DNA of 64,000 bases, from assembly GCF_030733425.1 (NCBI RefSeq), contig NZ_JASHIZ010000002.1, forward strand, positions 1 through 64,000, given 5' to 3'. The stretch's first letter is position 1. Every line of letters starts with the position of its first letter. Shown one piece after another: positions 25,253 through 36,794 of this stretch. Under the pieces are notes generated by a model. The model worked only from the letters and a program-made list of their open reading frames with translations, did not search any database and was not told the origin of the DNA. Source of the DNA: Roseovarius sp. MMSF_3350. Its GTDB lineage: Bacteria > Pseudomonadota > Alphaproteobacteria > Rhodobacterales > Rhodobacteraceae. The translations under genes and the position numbers were made by a program.

Positions 25253-26866
25253 ATGACTGATATCAAAGATCAAATGCTGCTGGATCGACTGGCAGCCGCG
25301 GCCCGCGAAGGGAAGATTTCGCGCCGGTCGTTCATGCATTATGCCGCCGCCGCCGGCCTGACGACCACGGCCGCGACCGGCCTGTGGACCGGCGCCGCGA
25401 AGGCACAGCCGGCCAAGGGCGGCACGTTCCGCCTTGGGATGCACGACGGGAACACTTCGGACACGCATGATCCGGGCACCTATGTGACCTTCTCGATGAT
25501 CCAGGTCGCGCACACATACCGGTCGTACCTGACGCTGATCGAGCCCGATGGTTCGCTGGGTCCGGACCTGGCCAGCGAGTGGAGCGCGAGCCCGGACGCG
25601 AAGGAGTGGACCTTCAAGATCAATGACAACGCCACGTTCCACAGCGGCAACAAGGTGACGGCGAATGACGTGATCGCGTCGATGAACCACCACCGCGGTG
25701 AAGAGACGACTTCGGCCGCGAAGGCGCTGCTGGCGGATGTCGAGGAGCTTATCGACAACGGCGACAACTCGGTCACGTTCGTGCTGGCGTCGGGCAATGC
25801 CGACCTGCCCTGGCTGATGACCGACTATCACCTGGCGATCGTGCCGGCGAACGAGGACGGCACGGCCAACTGGCAATCGGGCGACGGCTCGGGCCCCTAC
25901 AAGATGGAAGAGGCCGAGTTCGGCGTGCGCTATACGCTGACCCGCCACGACGGCTGGCACCTGGAAGGCGCCTATTTTGACGACCTGGAGCTGATCGTTC
26001 TGAACGACCCGAACGCGCGTCAGACGGCGCTGGTGACAGGCGACGTGGACGCGGTGACGCAGCTGGAACTGAAGACCCTGGCGTTGTTGCAGCGCGACCC
26101 GAACATCGAGATCGACGACGTGCCGTCGGCGGCAGCGATCACCATGCCGATGCTGTGCGACACGGCGCCGTTCGACAACGTGGACGTGCGCAACGCGCTG
26201 AAGCTGTCGCTGAACCGGGACGAGCTGGTCGAGAAAATCGCGTTCGGCGCGGCCACCAAGGCGAACGATTTCCACCATTCGCCCGCGATGCCGTACTTCC
26301 CGGAAGGCATCGAGCAGCGTGAATACGATCCCGACCAGGCGAAATCGCTGCTGCAGAAAGCCGGCGCCGAGGGCCTGACGGTCAACCTGAGCGTGGCCGA
26401 CTCGGTGTTCTCGGGTGCGGTGGACATGTGTGTTCTGTTCGCAGAACACGCCAAGGCCGCGGGCATCACCATCAACGTCAACCGCGAGCCCAACGACGGC
26501 TACTATTCGGACGTGTGGCTGAAAAAGCCGTGGTGCGTGGTGCAGTGGGGCGCACGCCCGACGCCGGACGTGATGTATTCGCTGGCCTACAAGTCGGACG
26601 CCGCGTGGAACGAGAGCCGGTGGCAGAACGAGCGGTTCAACGAGCTGCTGCTGCAGGCGAAGGCCGAGCTGGATGACACCAAGCGGGCCGAGATGTACCG
26701 CGAGATGGCGATCCTGGCGAAGGACGACGGCGGGACGATCATCCCGTTCTTCCCGAACTTCGTGTACGCGCGTCGCAAGAACGTGCAGCATGGTGAGAAC
26801 CTTGCGCCAAGCTGGCAGATGGACGGCGCCCGCGCCTGCAGCCGTTGGTGGTTCGCGGACGCGTAA
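25253..26866 (+). CDS. Peptide ABC transporter, substrate-binding protein (family 5), Tat-exported
   Basis: Periplasmic binding protein of a dipeptide/oligopeptide importer. The 537 residues start with a Tat signal: twin arginines in ISRRSFMHYAAAAG followed by a hydrophobic stretch and AKAQ. The mature part has the SBP_bac_5 layout (GGTFRLGMHDGNTSDTHDP, EPDGSLGPDLASEWSASPDA, WTFKINDNATFHSGNKVTAN, SGDGSGPYKMEEAEFG, NVDVRNALKLSLNRDEL). Tat export suggests it folds in the cytoplasm first. A perfect 11-bp hairpin after the stop probably raises its mRNA level above that of the permease genes. Confidence 0.9.
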   Translation: MTDIKDQMLLDRLAAAAREGKISRRSFMHYAAAAGLTTTAATGLWTGAAKAQPAKGGTFRLGMHDGNTSDTHDPGTYVTFSMIQVAHTYRSYLTLIEPDGSLGPDLASEWSASPDAKEWTFKINDNATFHSGNKVTANDVIASMNHHRGEETTSAAKALLADVEELIDNGDNSVTFVLASGNADLPWLMTDYHLAIVPANEDGTANWQSGDGSGPYKMEEAEFGVRYTLTRHDGWHLEGAYFDDLELIVLNDPNARQTALVTGDVDAVTQLELKTLALLQRDPNIEIDDVPSAAAITMPMLCDTAPFDNVDVRNALKLSLNRDELVEKIAFGAATKANDFHHSPAMPYFPEGIEQREYDPDQAKSLLQKAGAEGLTVNLSVADSVFSGAVDMCVLFAEHAKAAGITINVNREPNDGYYSDVWLKKPWCVVQWGARPTPDVMYSLAYKSDAAWNESRWQNERFNELLLQAKAELDDTKRAEMYREMAILAKDDGGTIIPFFPNFVYARRKNVQHGENLAPSWQMDGARACSRWWFADA

Positions 26867-26875
26867 GACAAAAGG

Positions 26876-26907
26876 TTTTGCCCCGGTGCCAAGGCGCCGG
26901 GGCAAAA
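26876..26907 (+). terminator. Stem-loop between binding-protein and permease genes
   Basis: TTTTGCCCCGG-tgccaaggcg-CCGGGGCAAAA, an 11-bp perfect stem followed by TTT. Typical place for partial termination or 3' mRNA protection that gives excess binding protein. Confidence 0.75.
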
Positions 26908-27062
26908 ATTTGGAGGGGGCGGGAGATCGCTCTGTCCGGGCAGACGGGACGGCCGAGAAAGCGCGAAAAGCGCACAGGGCACGTCGATACGTCATAACAA
27001 TATAAGCTGTGCGGATGCGGCTCGGGACGGGCAAGGCGGACGCCCAACAGCAGGAGGGACAT

Positions 27063-28019
27063 ATGGGAGACATCTTAACGCTTGTCGGCAAGCGTCTTGG
27101 TCTCGGATTGATCATCCTATTGGTGATCTCGTTGATAATCTTCTTCATGGTCGAACTGCTTCCCGGTGACATCGCGCAGGCGGTGCTGGGACAGTCGGCG
27201 ACGCCGGAGAACCTTGCGGCGCTGCGCAGGGAAATGGGCCTCGACCAGCCCGCGATCGTAAGATACCTGGCGTGGCTGAGCGAAGCCATAACGCTTGATT
27301 TCGGAAGCTCCATCGTGACCGACGCGCGGGTGACCGAGATCATCGGCGAGCGGTTCATGAACACGCTGTTCCTGGCCGCCTACGCGGCCGTGATCGCGGT
27401 GCCGGTGTCGATCATCCTGGGCGTGATCGTGGCGCTGTTGCGCAACTCGATCTTCGACCGGGTGGCGAACGTGATCTCATTGTCGTTCATCTCGTCGCCG
27501 GAATTCTTCCTGGGCTACATCCTGATCCTGTACTTCGCGGTCAAATGGGGCATGTTCCCGGCAATCGCCAGCCTGAGCGAGGGGATGACCTTCCTTGAAC
27601 TGTTGCAACGCACCTTCCTGCCGGCGCTGACGCTGGTGCTGGTGGTGATGGCGCACATGATGCGGATGACGCGGGCTGCGATCATCAACCTGCTGGCCAG
27701 CCCCTATATCGAGATGGCCCGGCTGAAGGGCGCGCCGCCCTGGAAGGTGATCGTGAAGCACGCGCTGCCCAACGCCTGGGCGCCGATCATCAACGTGGTC
27801 GCGCTGAACCTGGCGTACCTCATTACTGGCGTGGTGCTGGTGGAGGTGGTGTTCGTCTATCCGGGCATCGGACAGGCGCTGGTGGACGCGGTTTCCAAGC
27901 GCGACTTCCCCGTGGTGCAGGCCTGCTGCCTGATCTTCGCGGCGACCTTCATCCTTCTCAACCTTGCAGCCGACGTTGGTGCGATCCTCACCAACCCGCG
28001 TCTGCGGCACCCGAAATAA
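27063..28019 (+). CDS. Peptide ABC transporter permease, DppB/OppB type
   Basis: Inner-membrane half-channel of the importer. The 318-residue protein has six membrane segments, ELLPGDIAQAVLGQSATPEN after the first segment, and the binding-protein-dependent transport EAA-like loop (ASPYIEMARLKGAPPWKVIV). The ATG at 27063 follows GGAGGGACAT; an upstream Met at 27009 lacks such a site. The C-terminus VSKRDFPVVQACCLIFAATF is family-typical. The second permease follows 12 bases later. Confidence 0.93.
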   Translation: MGDILTLVGKRLGLGLIILLVISLIIFFMVELLPGDIAQAVLGQSATPENLAALRREMGLDQPAIVRYLAWLSEAITLDFGSSIVTDARVTEIIGERFMNTLFLAAYAAVIAVPVSIILGVIVALLRNSIFDRVANVISLSFISSPEFFLGYILILYFAVKWGMFPAIASLSEGMTFLELLQRTFLPALTLVLVVMAHMMRMTRAAIINLLASPYIEMARLKGAPPWKVIVKHALPNAWAPIINVVALNLAYLITGVVLVEVVFVYPGIGQALVDAVSKRDFPVVQACCLIFAATFILLNLAADVGAILTNPRLRHPK

Positions 28020-28031
28020 GGAGGGCGGACC

Positions 28032-29264
28032 ATGGTATTTGTAATCCTCTACTTCGCCCTGCTGCTTTTGCTGTCGTGCGGGGCTGCCTACTACAATCAA
28101 CGCTCGGCGTTCCTGTTGCTGTTCTCGCTGACGCTGGTGTCGCTGGTGCTGGCGATCATCGGCGGCATTCCGGCGCTGCGCTTCGTCGCGATTGCCGCGG
28201 GGATGCTGTTGGCGGCTGGCATGATGTCCTACGCGTTCCGCGAGTTCCTGACGGCGCTGGCGAGCGACGAGATGGCCAAGGAGCTGCGCACCGCGCCGCT
28301 GACCGCGGCCTTCGGGATGTTCGTGATCTTCATCGTCGCGGTCATGGGCATCTTTGCCCCGGCCATCGCGCCGCATGGAGAGGCCGAGATCATCAGCCAG
28401 GCCTTTGCGCCGCCGGACAACAACATGCTGCTTGGCGCCGATCAGCTGGGCCGGGACATGTTCAGCCGGATCATCTATGGCGCTCGGAACACCGTGGCGC
28501 TGGCGCTGTGCGGCACGGTCCTGGCGTTCATCCTGGGCGCGATGGCGGGCCTGTTGGCGGCAACGAAAGGCGGGTTCTTTGACGGAACGATGGGCCGGAT
28601 CGCGGATGTGATCATGTCGATCCCGTCGCTGATCTTTGCGCTTCTGATGCTGTCGATCTTTGGCGGGTCGCTGGCGGCACCGTCAACCAGTGCATGGCTG
28701 CTGTTCGGATTCGCGGTGATCGTGGGGACGCTGTTCCTTGCGGCGGCGGCCTATTCGGTTCTCAGCTGGATCATCGGGGCGGCGATCGTCGTCGGTGTCT
28801 CGTTTGCCTTTGCACTGGCGTTCACGTCGGTCTTCGATGCCTCCGAGGTCATCCTGATCCTGGTTGTCGCGGTGATCTATTCGCCGCGGGTGTTCCGCCT
28901 GACGCGGGCGGTTGCGGGCAACGTGGTTGTGATGGACTATATCGAGGCCGCGAAGCTGCGCGGTGAAAAGAACTGGTACCTGATCCGGCGGGAGATCCTG
29001 CCGAACTCGACCGCGCCGCTGGTGGCGGAGTTCGGGCTGGAATTCTGCTTCGTGTTCCTGCTGATCGCGGGCCTCAGTTTCCTTGGGCTTGGTATCCAGC
29101 CGCCCACGGCCGACTGGGGGTCGATGGTGCGGGAGAACGCGACGCTGATCTCGTTCGGTGAGATCACGCCGCTTATTCCGGCCGCGGCCATCGCGCTGTT
29201 GACCGTGGCGGTCAACTTCGTGGTGGACTGGATGCTGCACCGGTCCTCGGGTTTGAAGGAGTAA
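28032..29264 (+). CDS. Peptide ABC transporter permease, DppC type, with extra membrane segments
   Basis: Second half-channel of the importer, but 410 residues instead of about 300. Residues 1-75 add two or three membrane segments (VIFLYFALLLLLSC-like start, FLLLFSLTLVSLVLAIIGG, FVAIAAGMLLAAGMMSYAF). The DppC core starts near residue 90 (APLTAAFGMFVIFIVAVMGI, FAPAIAPHGEAE, LLGADQLGRDMFSRIIYGAR). Another 60-70 residue insertion with two membrane segments (TSAWLLFGFAVIVGTLFLAA to FALAFTSVFD) lies before the EAA-like loop MDYIEAAKLRGEKNWYLIRR. GGAGGGCGGACC precedes the ATG. Confidence 0.9.
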   Translation: MVFVILYFALLLLLSCGAAYYNQRSAFLLLFSLTLVSLVLAIIGGIPALRFVAIAAGMLLAAGMMSYAFREFLTALASDEMAKELRTAPLTAAFGMFVIFIVAVMGIFAPAIAPHGEAEIISQAFAPPDNNMLLGADQLGRDMFSRIIYGARNTVALALCGTVLAFILGAMAGLLAATKGGFFDGTMGRIADVIMSIPSLIFALLMLSIFGGSLAAPSTSAWLLFGFAVIVGTLFLAAAAYSVLSWIIGAAIVVGVSFAFALAFTSVFDASEVILILVVAVIYSPRVFRLTRAVAGNVVVMDYIEAAKLRGEKNWYLIRREILPNSTAPLVAEFGLEFCFVFLLIAGLSFLGLGIQPPTADWGSMVRENATLISFGEITPLIPAAAIALLTVAVNFVVDWMLHRSSGLKE

Positions 29265-29270
29265 AACGAC

Positions 29271-30971
29271 ATGAGCTTGAAAAAAACAGATGTCCTTCTG
29301 AAGATCCGGGACCTGAAGATCCAGGGCTATTCGGACGAAACCTGGGTCGACATCATCAAGGGTGTCGACCTGACCCTGCACCGCGGCGAGGTGATGGGCC
29401 TGATCGGGGAATCCGGGGCGGGCAAATCGACCATCGGCGCGGCGGCCATGGGGTACGCCCGCGACGGCACGCGGATCGTGGAGGGCTCGTCGATCGAGTT
29501 CGACGGGATCGAGCTGACCACCTCGACCGAAGGCGAGAAGCGGGCGCTGAGGGGCTCGCGCATCGCCTATGTGGCGCAGTCGGCGGCGGCGTCGTTCAAC
29601 CCGGCGCACAAGCTGATCGACCAGCACACGGAAGCCCCCGTGCAGTACCGCATCAAGAAGCGGCTGGAGGCGCAGGAGGACGCGATCGAGCTGTATGAGC
29701 GGTTGCGCCTGCCCAATCCGGGCGAGATCGGGTTTCGGTATCCGCACCAGGTGTCGGGCGGTCAGTTGCAGCGGGCGATGACGGCGATGGCCATGTCGTG
29801 CCGGCCCGACCTGATCATCTTTGACGAGCCGACGACGGCGCTGGACGTGACCACCCAGATCGAGGTGCTGGCGGCGATCCGCGACATCGTGGACCAGTTC
29901 AACACCGCGGCGATCTACATCACGCACGATCTGGCCGTGGTGGCGCAGATGGCCGACACGATCAAGGTGCTGCTGAAAGGCGAGGAAGTCGAGGAAGCGC
30001 CGACCGACCAGATGCTGGAAAATCCGCAGGAGGATTACACCAAGTCGCTCTGGGCGGTGCGCAGTTTCACCAGCCCGCAGAAGCATCGCCCGACGGATGG
30101 CACGCCGCCGCTGATCTCGGTCAAGAACGTGGACGCGTCCTATTCCAACGGGCCGAAGATCCTCGATGACGTGTCGTTCGACATCTACGAGGGGATGACG
30201 GTGGCCGTGGTGGGCGAATCCGGGTCGGGCAAGTCGACGACCGCGCGGGTGATCACCGGGCTGTTGCCGCCCAGCGAAGGCGAGGTGCTGTTCAAGGGCG
30301 AGCCGTTCCCGGCGTACTACAAGGACCGCTCTAAGGACCAGCTGCGGCAGTGCCAGATGATCTACCAGATGGCCGATACCGCGCTGAACCCCAAGGTGCA
30401 GATCTCGGAAATCATCGGGCGACCTGCGCAGTTCTATTCGGGACTGAAGGGCACGGCGCTGAAGACGCGGGTGGACGAGCTCTTGGACCTGATCGAGCTG
30501 GAGCCGTCGAAATACTACAACCGTTATCCGCCGGAACTGTCGGGCGGGCAGAAACAGCGGATCGGGATTGCCCGGGCGCTGGCGGCGGAGCCCAGTTTCA
30601 TCGTCTGTGACGAGGTGACCTCGGCGCTGGACCAGCTGGTGGCCGAAGGCATCCTGCGGCTGCTGGACCGTCTGCAGAACGAGTTGAACCTGGCCTACAT
30701 GTTCATCACCCACGACCTTGCCACCGTGCGGTCGATCGCCGACGAGGTGGTGGTGATGCAGAACGGGCAGGTGGTGGAGCAGGGGCCGAAGGACGACATG
30801 TTCACGCCGCCGCACCATCCCTATACCGACCTGCTGCTGAGCTCGGTGCCCGAGATGGATCCGAACTGGCTGACGACGCTGCTGGAGGAACGGGGCGTCG
30901 ACAATATCGGCGACGCGGCCGCGGCCAAGATCGACCCGGACGACGACAAGGTCGAGGGCACGCAGGCCTGA
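29271..30971 (+). CDS. Peptide ABC transporter, fused double ATPase (DppD-DppF type)
   Basis: Energises the importer; one 566-residue chain replaces the two usual ATPases. Half 1 has Walker A GESGAGKST, signature VSGGQLQRAM and Walker B LIIFDEPTTALD with ITHDLAVV. Half 2 (from about residue 280) has GESGSGKSTTARVITG, signature LSGGQKQRIGIARAL, IVCDEVTSALD and ITHDLATV. The Walker B Glu is present in both halves, so both sites could hydrolyse ATP. It follows the second permease by 6 bases and closes the operon; a strong terminator comes 21 bases after the stop. Confidence 0.93.
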   Translation: MSLKKTDVLLKIRDLKIQGYSDETWVDIIKGVDLTLHRGEVMGLIGESGAGKSTIGAAAMGYARDGTRIVEGSSIEFDGIELTTSTEGEKRALRGSRIAYVAQSAAASFNPAHKLIDQHTEAPVQYRIKKRLEAQEDAIELYERLRLPNPGEIGFRYPHQVSGGQLQRAMTAMAMSCRPDLIIFDEPTTALDVTTQIEVLAAIRDIVDQFNTAAIYITHDLAVVAQMADTIKVLLKGEEVEEAPTDQMLENPQEDYTKSLWAVRSFTSPQKHRPTDGTPPLISVKNVDASYSNGPKILDDVSFDIYEGMTVAVVGESGSGKSTTARVITGLLPPSEGEVLFKGEPFPAYYKDRSKDQLRQCQMIYQMADTALNPKVQISEIIGRPAQFYSGLKGTALKTRVDELLDLIELEPSKYYNRYPPELSGGQKQRIGIARALAAEPSFIVCDEVTSALDQLVAEGILRLLDRLQNELNLAYMFITHDLATVRSIADEVVVMQNGQVVEQGPKDDMFTPPHHPYTDLLLSSVPEMDPNWLTTLLEERGVDNIGDAAAAKIDPDDDKVEGTQA

Positions 30972-30991
30972 GCCTGGCGGTCATGAACAAG

Positions 30992-31025
30992 AAACGGCGC
31001 CCCGGAGACAGGGCGCCGTTTTCCT
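30992..31025 (+). terminator. Terminator of the peptide transporter operon
   Basis: AAACGGCGCCC-cggagaca-GGGCGCCGTTT followed by TCCTTT, 11-bp perfect stem. The symmetrical A/T ends could also serve the opposing small gene at 31047. Confidence 0.85.
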
Positions 31026-31046
31026 TTGATGAATTCGGATGGTGCG

Positions 31047-31169
31047 TTAGCCGATGATGGCCATGCCCGACAGCACCATCGCGCCGACGATCAGGGCATA
31101 GACGATCACGACGGCCTGCCAGGTGGCGCTGTGGGCCTGGAGTTCGCGGATCAGTTGGTCACGGTTCAT
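31047..31169 (-). CDS. 40-residue membrane protein, tandem paralogue 1
   Basis: Not recognised. A 40-residue ORF (N-terminus NRDQLIREL, then HSATWQ, then one hydrophobic helix VVIVYALIVGAMVLSGMAII, last residue Gly). AAAGGA lies 8 bases before the ATG. It matches the next small gene (31278) at 24 of 40 residues with no gaps, which strongly argues that both are real. The predicted topology is a short charged cytoplasmic N-terminus and one membrane helix. Too small for routine gene callers. Confidence 0.75.
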   Translation of the reverse strand: MNRDQLIRELQAHSATWQAVVIVYALIVGAMVLSGMAIIG

Positions 31170-31277
31170 GTCGGGTATCCTTTTCAGAGACACCGAAGGC
31201 GCCAAACGAGTCTTACGTTCAACGCCGAAGGGAAAGAGTGGGTTGTCTGGGTGCGGCGCATGGCGCCGTGGGACGGA

Positions 31278-31400
31278 TTAGCCGATAATGGCGGATGCCG
31301 AGAAGATCAGCGTGCCGACAAGGATACCGTAGACGAGGACCACCGACTGCCAGGTGGCACTGTGCATACGAAGTTCCCGGTTCAATTCATCGCGGGTCAT
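31278..31400 (-). CDS. 40-residue membrane protein, tandem paralogue 2
   Basis: Sister of the 31047 gene: N-terminus TRDELNREL, the same HSATWQ motif, then VVLVYGILVGTLIFSASAII and a final Gly. The ribosome-binding site AAAGGAGG, 5 bases from the ATG, is strong. The 108 bases between the two genes leave room for a separate start or a processed dicistronic mRNA. Conservation of RD.L..EL..HSATWQ.VV.VY while the helix core drifts suggests selection on the N-terminal motif. Function is unknown; partners could be the transporter or a respiratory or stress complex, but nothing in the sequence decides. Confidence 0.75.
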   Translation of the reverse strand: MTRDELNRELRMHSATWQSVVLVYGILVGTLIFSASAIIG

Positions 31401-31434
31401 GATGGCCTCCTTTGGCTGGCGGTCGATTCCAAGT

Positions 31435-31455
31435 GGAACGCGTTGATTGCGTTCC
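31435..31455. promoter_or_regulatory. Inverted repeat upstream of the small membrane-protein genes
   Basis: GGAACGC-gttgatt-GCGTTCC, perfect 7-bp arms, 35 bases before the ATG of the second small gene on the - strand. A TTGACT hexamer (- strand, 31468-31473) lies just upstream, so the palindrome would overlap the expected -10 region. Candidate operator. Confidence 0.4.
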
Positions 31456-31624
31456 TACAGCCCACTTAGTCAAAAATTATGAAGGCGCAATCGAAATTCG
31501 CTTTGGATTCTATGAAAATTGTGCATGGCCGGGTTGGCCGCAGAGCATGGCTGCGGCAGAATATGGAGATCTCTTTTATTTTCCGTGCCTTGCGCCCATA
31601 TCCGGCGAAGCGGGCCGACCTGTG

Positions 31625-34921
<3,297 letters not shown>

Positions 34922-35073
34922 GTGATCCCCCGGTGCGGCGCAAATTGTTGGCCTTATATTCATTACGCACGACAGCGCAAGGGGCATCGCTGTTTGCGCG
35001 CGATGCGACGTATTTCGCAGTGCGTTCGGTCGCGCGAACGCTTAGATAACCAGCCAAAGAGAGAGGACGGCAG

Positions 35074-36198
35074 GTGCGAATCCGTTTCGATCATGGCCCC
35101 GAGGAGGGCGAATGCGCGTTCGAGCGCCCGGTCGAGGTGATCTCGGCGCGGGAGGCGGCGGACGTGCCCGCGGCGTTGGAGGCTATGGATGCGGCGCGCG
35201 CCCAGGGCCTGTGGCTGGCAGGATTCGCAAGTTACGAGTTGGGCTATGCGTTGGAGCCGAAGCTGGCGCCGCTGATGCCGGGGCGGCGGCGGGTGCCGTT
35301 GGTACAGTTCGGGGTGTATGAGCGGCCCAGACCCGCAGCACCCTTGCCGGAGCCGGAGGGGCGGCTGGATCATTTCGTGCCGCTTTGGTCGGAGGCGCGG
35401 TACACGCAGGCGTTCGACGCGGTACATGCGCATATCTGTGCGGGTGACTTTTACCAGGCGAACCTGACATTCGCCTGCATGATGGAGGCGGTGGGCGCGC
35501 CGGGTGAGATTTACGCCGCGCTGGCGGCGGTGCAGCCGGTGCGGTTCGGGGCGCTGATCGAGGCAGAGGGGGTGCCCGCGATACTGTCACGCTCGCCGGA
35601 GCTTTTCTTCCGCACCGATGGGGCGGGGGGCATCGAGACCAAGCCGATGAAGGGTACCCAGCCGCGCAGCGACGACGCGGAGGAGGATGCGCGGCGCTGC
35701 CGGTTCCTGATGGAGGACGAGAAGAACCGGGCCGAGAACCTGATGATCGTGGACCTGCTGCGCAATGACCTGGGCCGGATTTGCGAGATCGGCAGCGTGA
35801 ATGTGCCGGAATTGTTCACGGTGGAGAGCCTGGCGACGGTGCACCAGATGACCTCGCTGATCCGGGGGCGGATGCTGGAGGGCACGACACTGTCCGGGGT
35901 TTTCCGGGCGCTGTTCCCGTGCGGGTCAATCACCGGGGCGCCCAAGATGCGGGCGATGGAGATCCTGGCGGGGCTGGAGGACGGCGCGCGGGATGTTTAT
36001 TGCGGCACCATCGGCTGGGCCGCGCCGGACGGGCGGTCGGAATTCAACGTGGCGATCCGCAGTTTGCTTGTGGAGCAGGGACGTGCGACGCTGAACGTGG
36101 GCGGCGGCGTGGTCTATGACAGCACCGCCGCGTCGGAATACGAGGAAGCCCTATGGAAAGCCCGCTTTGCCCGCCGGCTGATCGCGGATTTCGCCTGA
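35074..36198 (+). CDS. pabB: Aminodeoxychorismate synthase component I
   Basis: Converts chorismate to 4-amino-4-deoxychorismate for folate synthesis. The 374-residue protein has the chorismate-binding fold: AHICAGDFYQANLTFACMME, ILSRSPELFFRTDG, ETKPMKGTQPRSDDAEEDAR, NLMIVDLLRNDLGRICEIGS and GSITGAPKMRAMEILAGLED. The Lys in PMKGT is the nucleophile typical of PabB and is Ala in anthranilate synthase TrpE, which decides between the two. The start is GTG, with GAGAGGA upstream. It shares 46 bases with the next gene. Confidence 0.92.
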   Translation: MRIRFDHGPEEGECAFERPVEVISAREAADVPAALEAMDAARAQGLWLAGFASYELGYALEPKLAPLMPGRRRVPLVQFGVYERPRPAAPLPEPEGRLDHFVPLWSEARYTQAFDAVHAHICAGDFYQANLTFACMMEAVGAPGEIYAALAAVQPVRFGALIEAEGVPAILSRSPELFFRTDGAGGIETKPMKGTQPRSDDAEEDARRCRFLMEDEKNRAENLMIVDLLRNDLGRICEIGSVNVPELFTVESLATVHQMTSLIRGRMLEGTTLSGVFRALFPCGSITGAPKMRAMEILAGLEDGARDVYCGTIGWAAPDGRSEFNVAIRSLLVEQGRATLNVGGGVVYDSTAASEYEEALWKARFARRLIADFA

Positions 36199-36791
36199 TC
36201 GAGACCGGGCTGTGGACGCCGGGCGATGGGTTGCATCGCAAGGCGATGCATTTGGAGCGGTTGCACGCCAGCGCGGCGCGATTGGGGATCGGGATCGACG
36301 GTCTGGAGGCGGCGCTTGAGGCGGTCGAGGCGGACCGGCCAAGGCGGTTGCGCCTGACGGTGGATGCGGGCGGGCAGGTGGAGGTCACCTTGCACGATTT
36401 CACGCCCGAGCCCGAGGGCCGGGCGTTGCGGCTGGCGATGTCGGAGGCGCGGCTGATCGCCACCGATCCGTGGCTGACGGTCAAGAGCACCGAGCGCGCG
36501 TTGTATGACCGGACGCGCGCCGATTTGCCCGAGGGGGTGGATGAGGTGATCTTTCTCAACACCGATGGCGCGGTCTGCGAAGGGACGATCACCAATGTCT
36601 TCGTCGACCGGGGCGACGGGCTGGAGACGCCGGCGCTGAGTTGCGGCGTGCTGCCCGGTGTGCTGCGTGCAAGCCTGATCGTGGAGGGCCGCGCGCGGGA
36701 GGCGGTGCTGTCGCCGAAAGACCTGGCCGAGGCGCGGGCGCTTTACGTGGGCAACGCGCTGCGCGGGTTGATACCGGCGCGGTTGGTCTGA
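36153..36791 (+). CDS. pabC: Class IV aminotransferase, probable aminodeoxychorismate lyase
   Basis: Likely releases pyruvate from aminodeoxychorismate to give 4-aminobenzoate. The 212 residues are of the PLP fold-type IV family: LIETGLWTPGDGLHRKAMHL, a catalytic Lys in WLTVKSTERALYDRTRAD, and the PLP-contact region DEVIFLNTDGAVCEGTITNV. The gene starts inside pabB in another frame, overlapping it by 46 bases, so the two enzymes of one pathway step are tightly coupled. It is diverged from E. coli PabC, so a D-amino acid or branched-chain aminotransferase cannot be excluded by sequence alone. Confidence 0.78.
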   Translation: MESPLCPPADRGFRLIETGLWTPGDGLHRKAMHLERLHASAARLGIGIDGLEAALEAVEADRPRRLRLTVDAGGQVEVTLHDFTPEPEGRALRLAMSEARLIATDPWLTVKSTERALYDRTRADLPEGVDEVIFLNTDGAVCEGTITNVFVDRGDGLETPALSCGVLPGVLRASLIVEGRAREAVLSPKDLAEARALYVGNALRGLIPARLV

Positions 36792-36794
36792 GGT

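Noticed and set aside
35074..36198. Anthranilate synthase TrpE instead of PabB
   Set aside because: The PMKGT motif has the Lys typical of aminodeoxychorismate synthase, and the neighbour is a class IV aminotransferase, not trpG or trpD.
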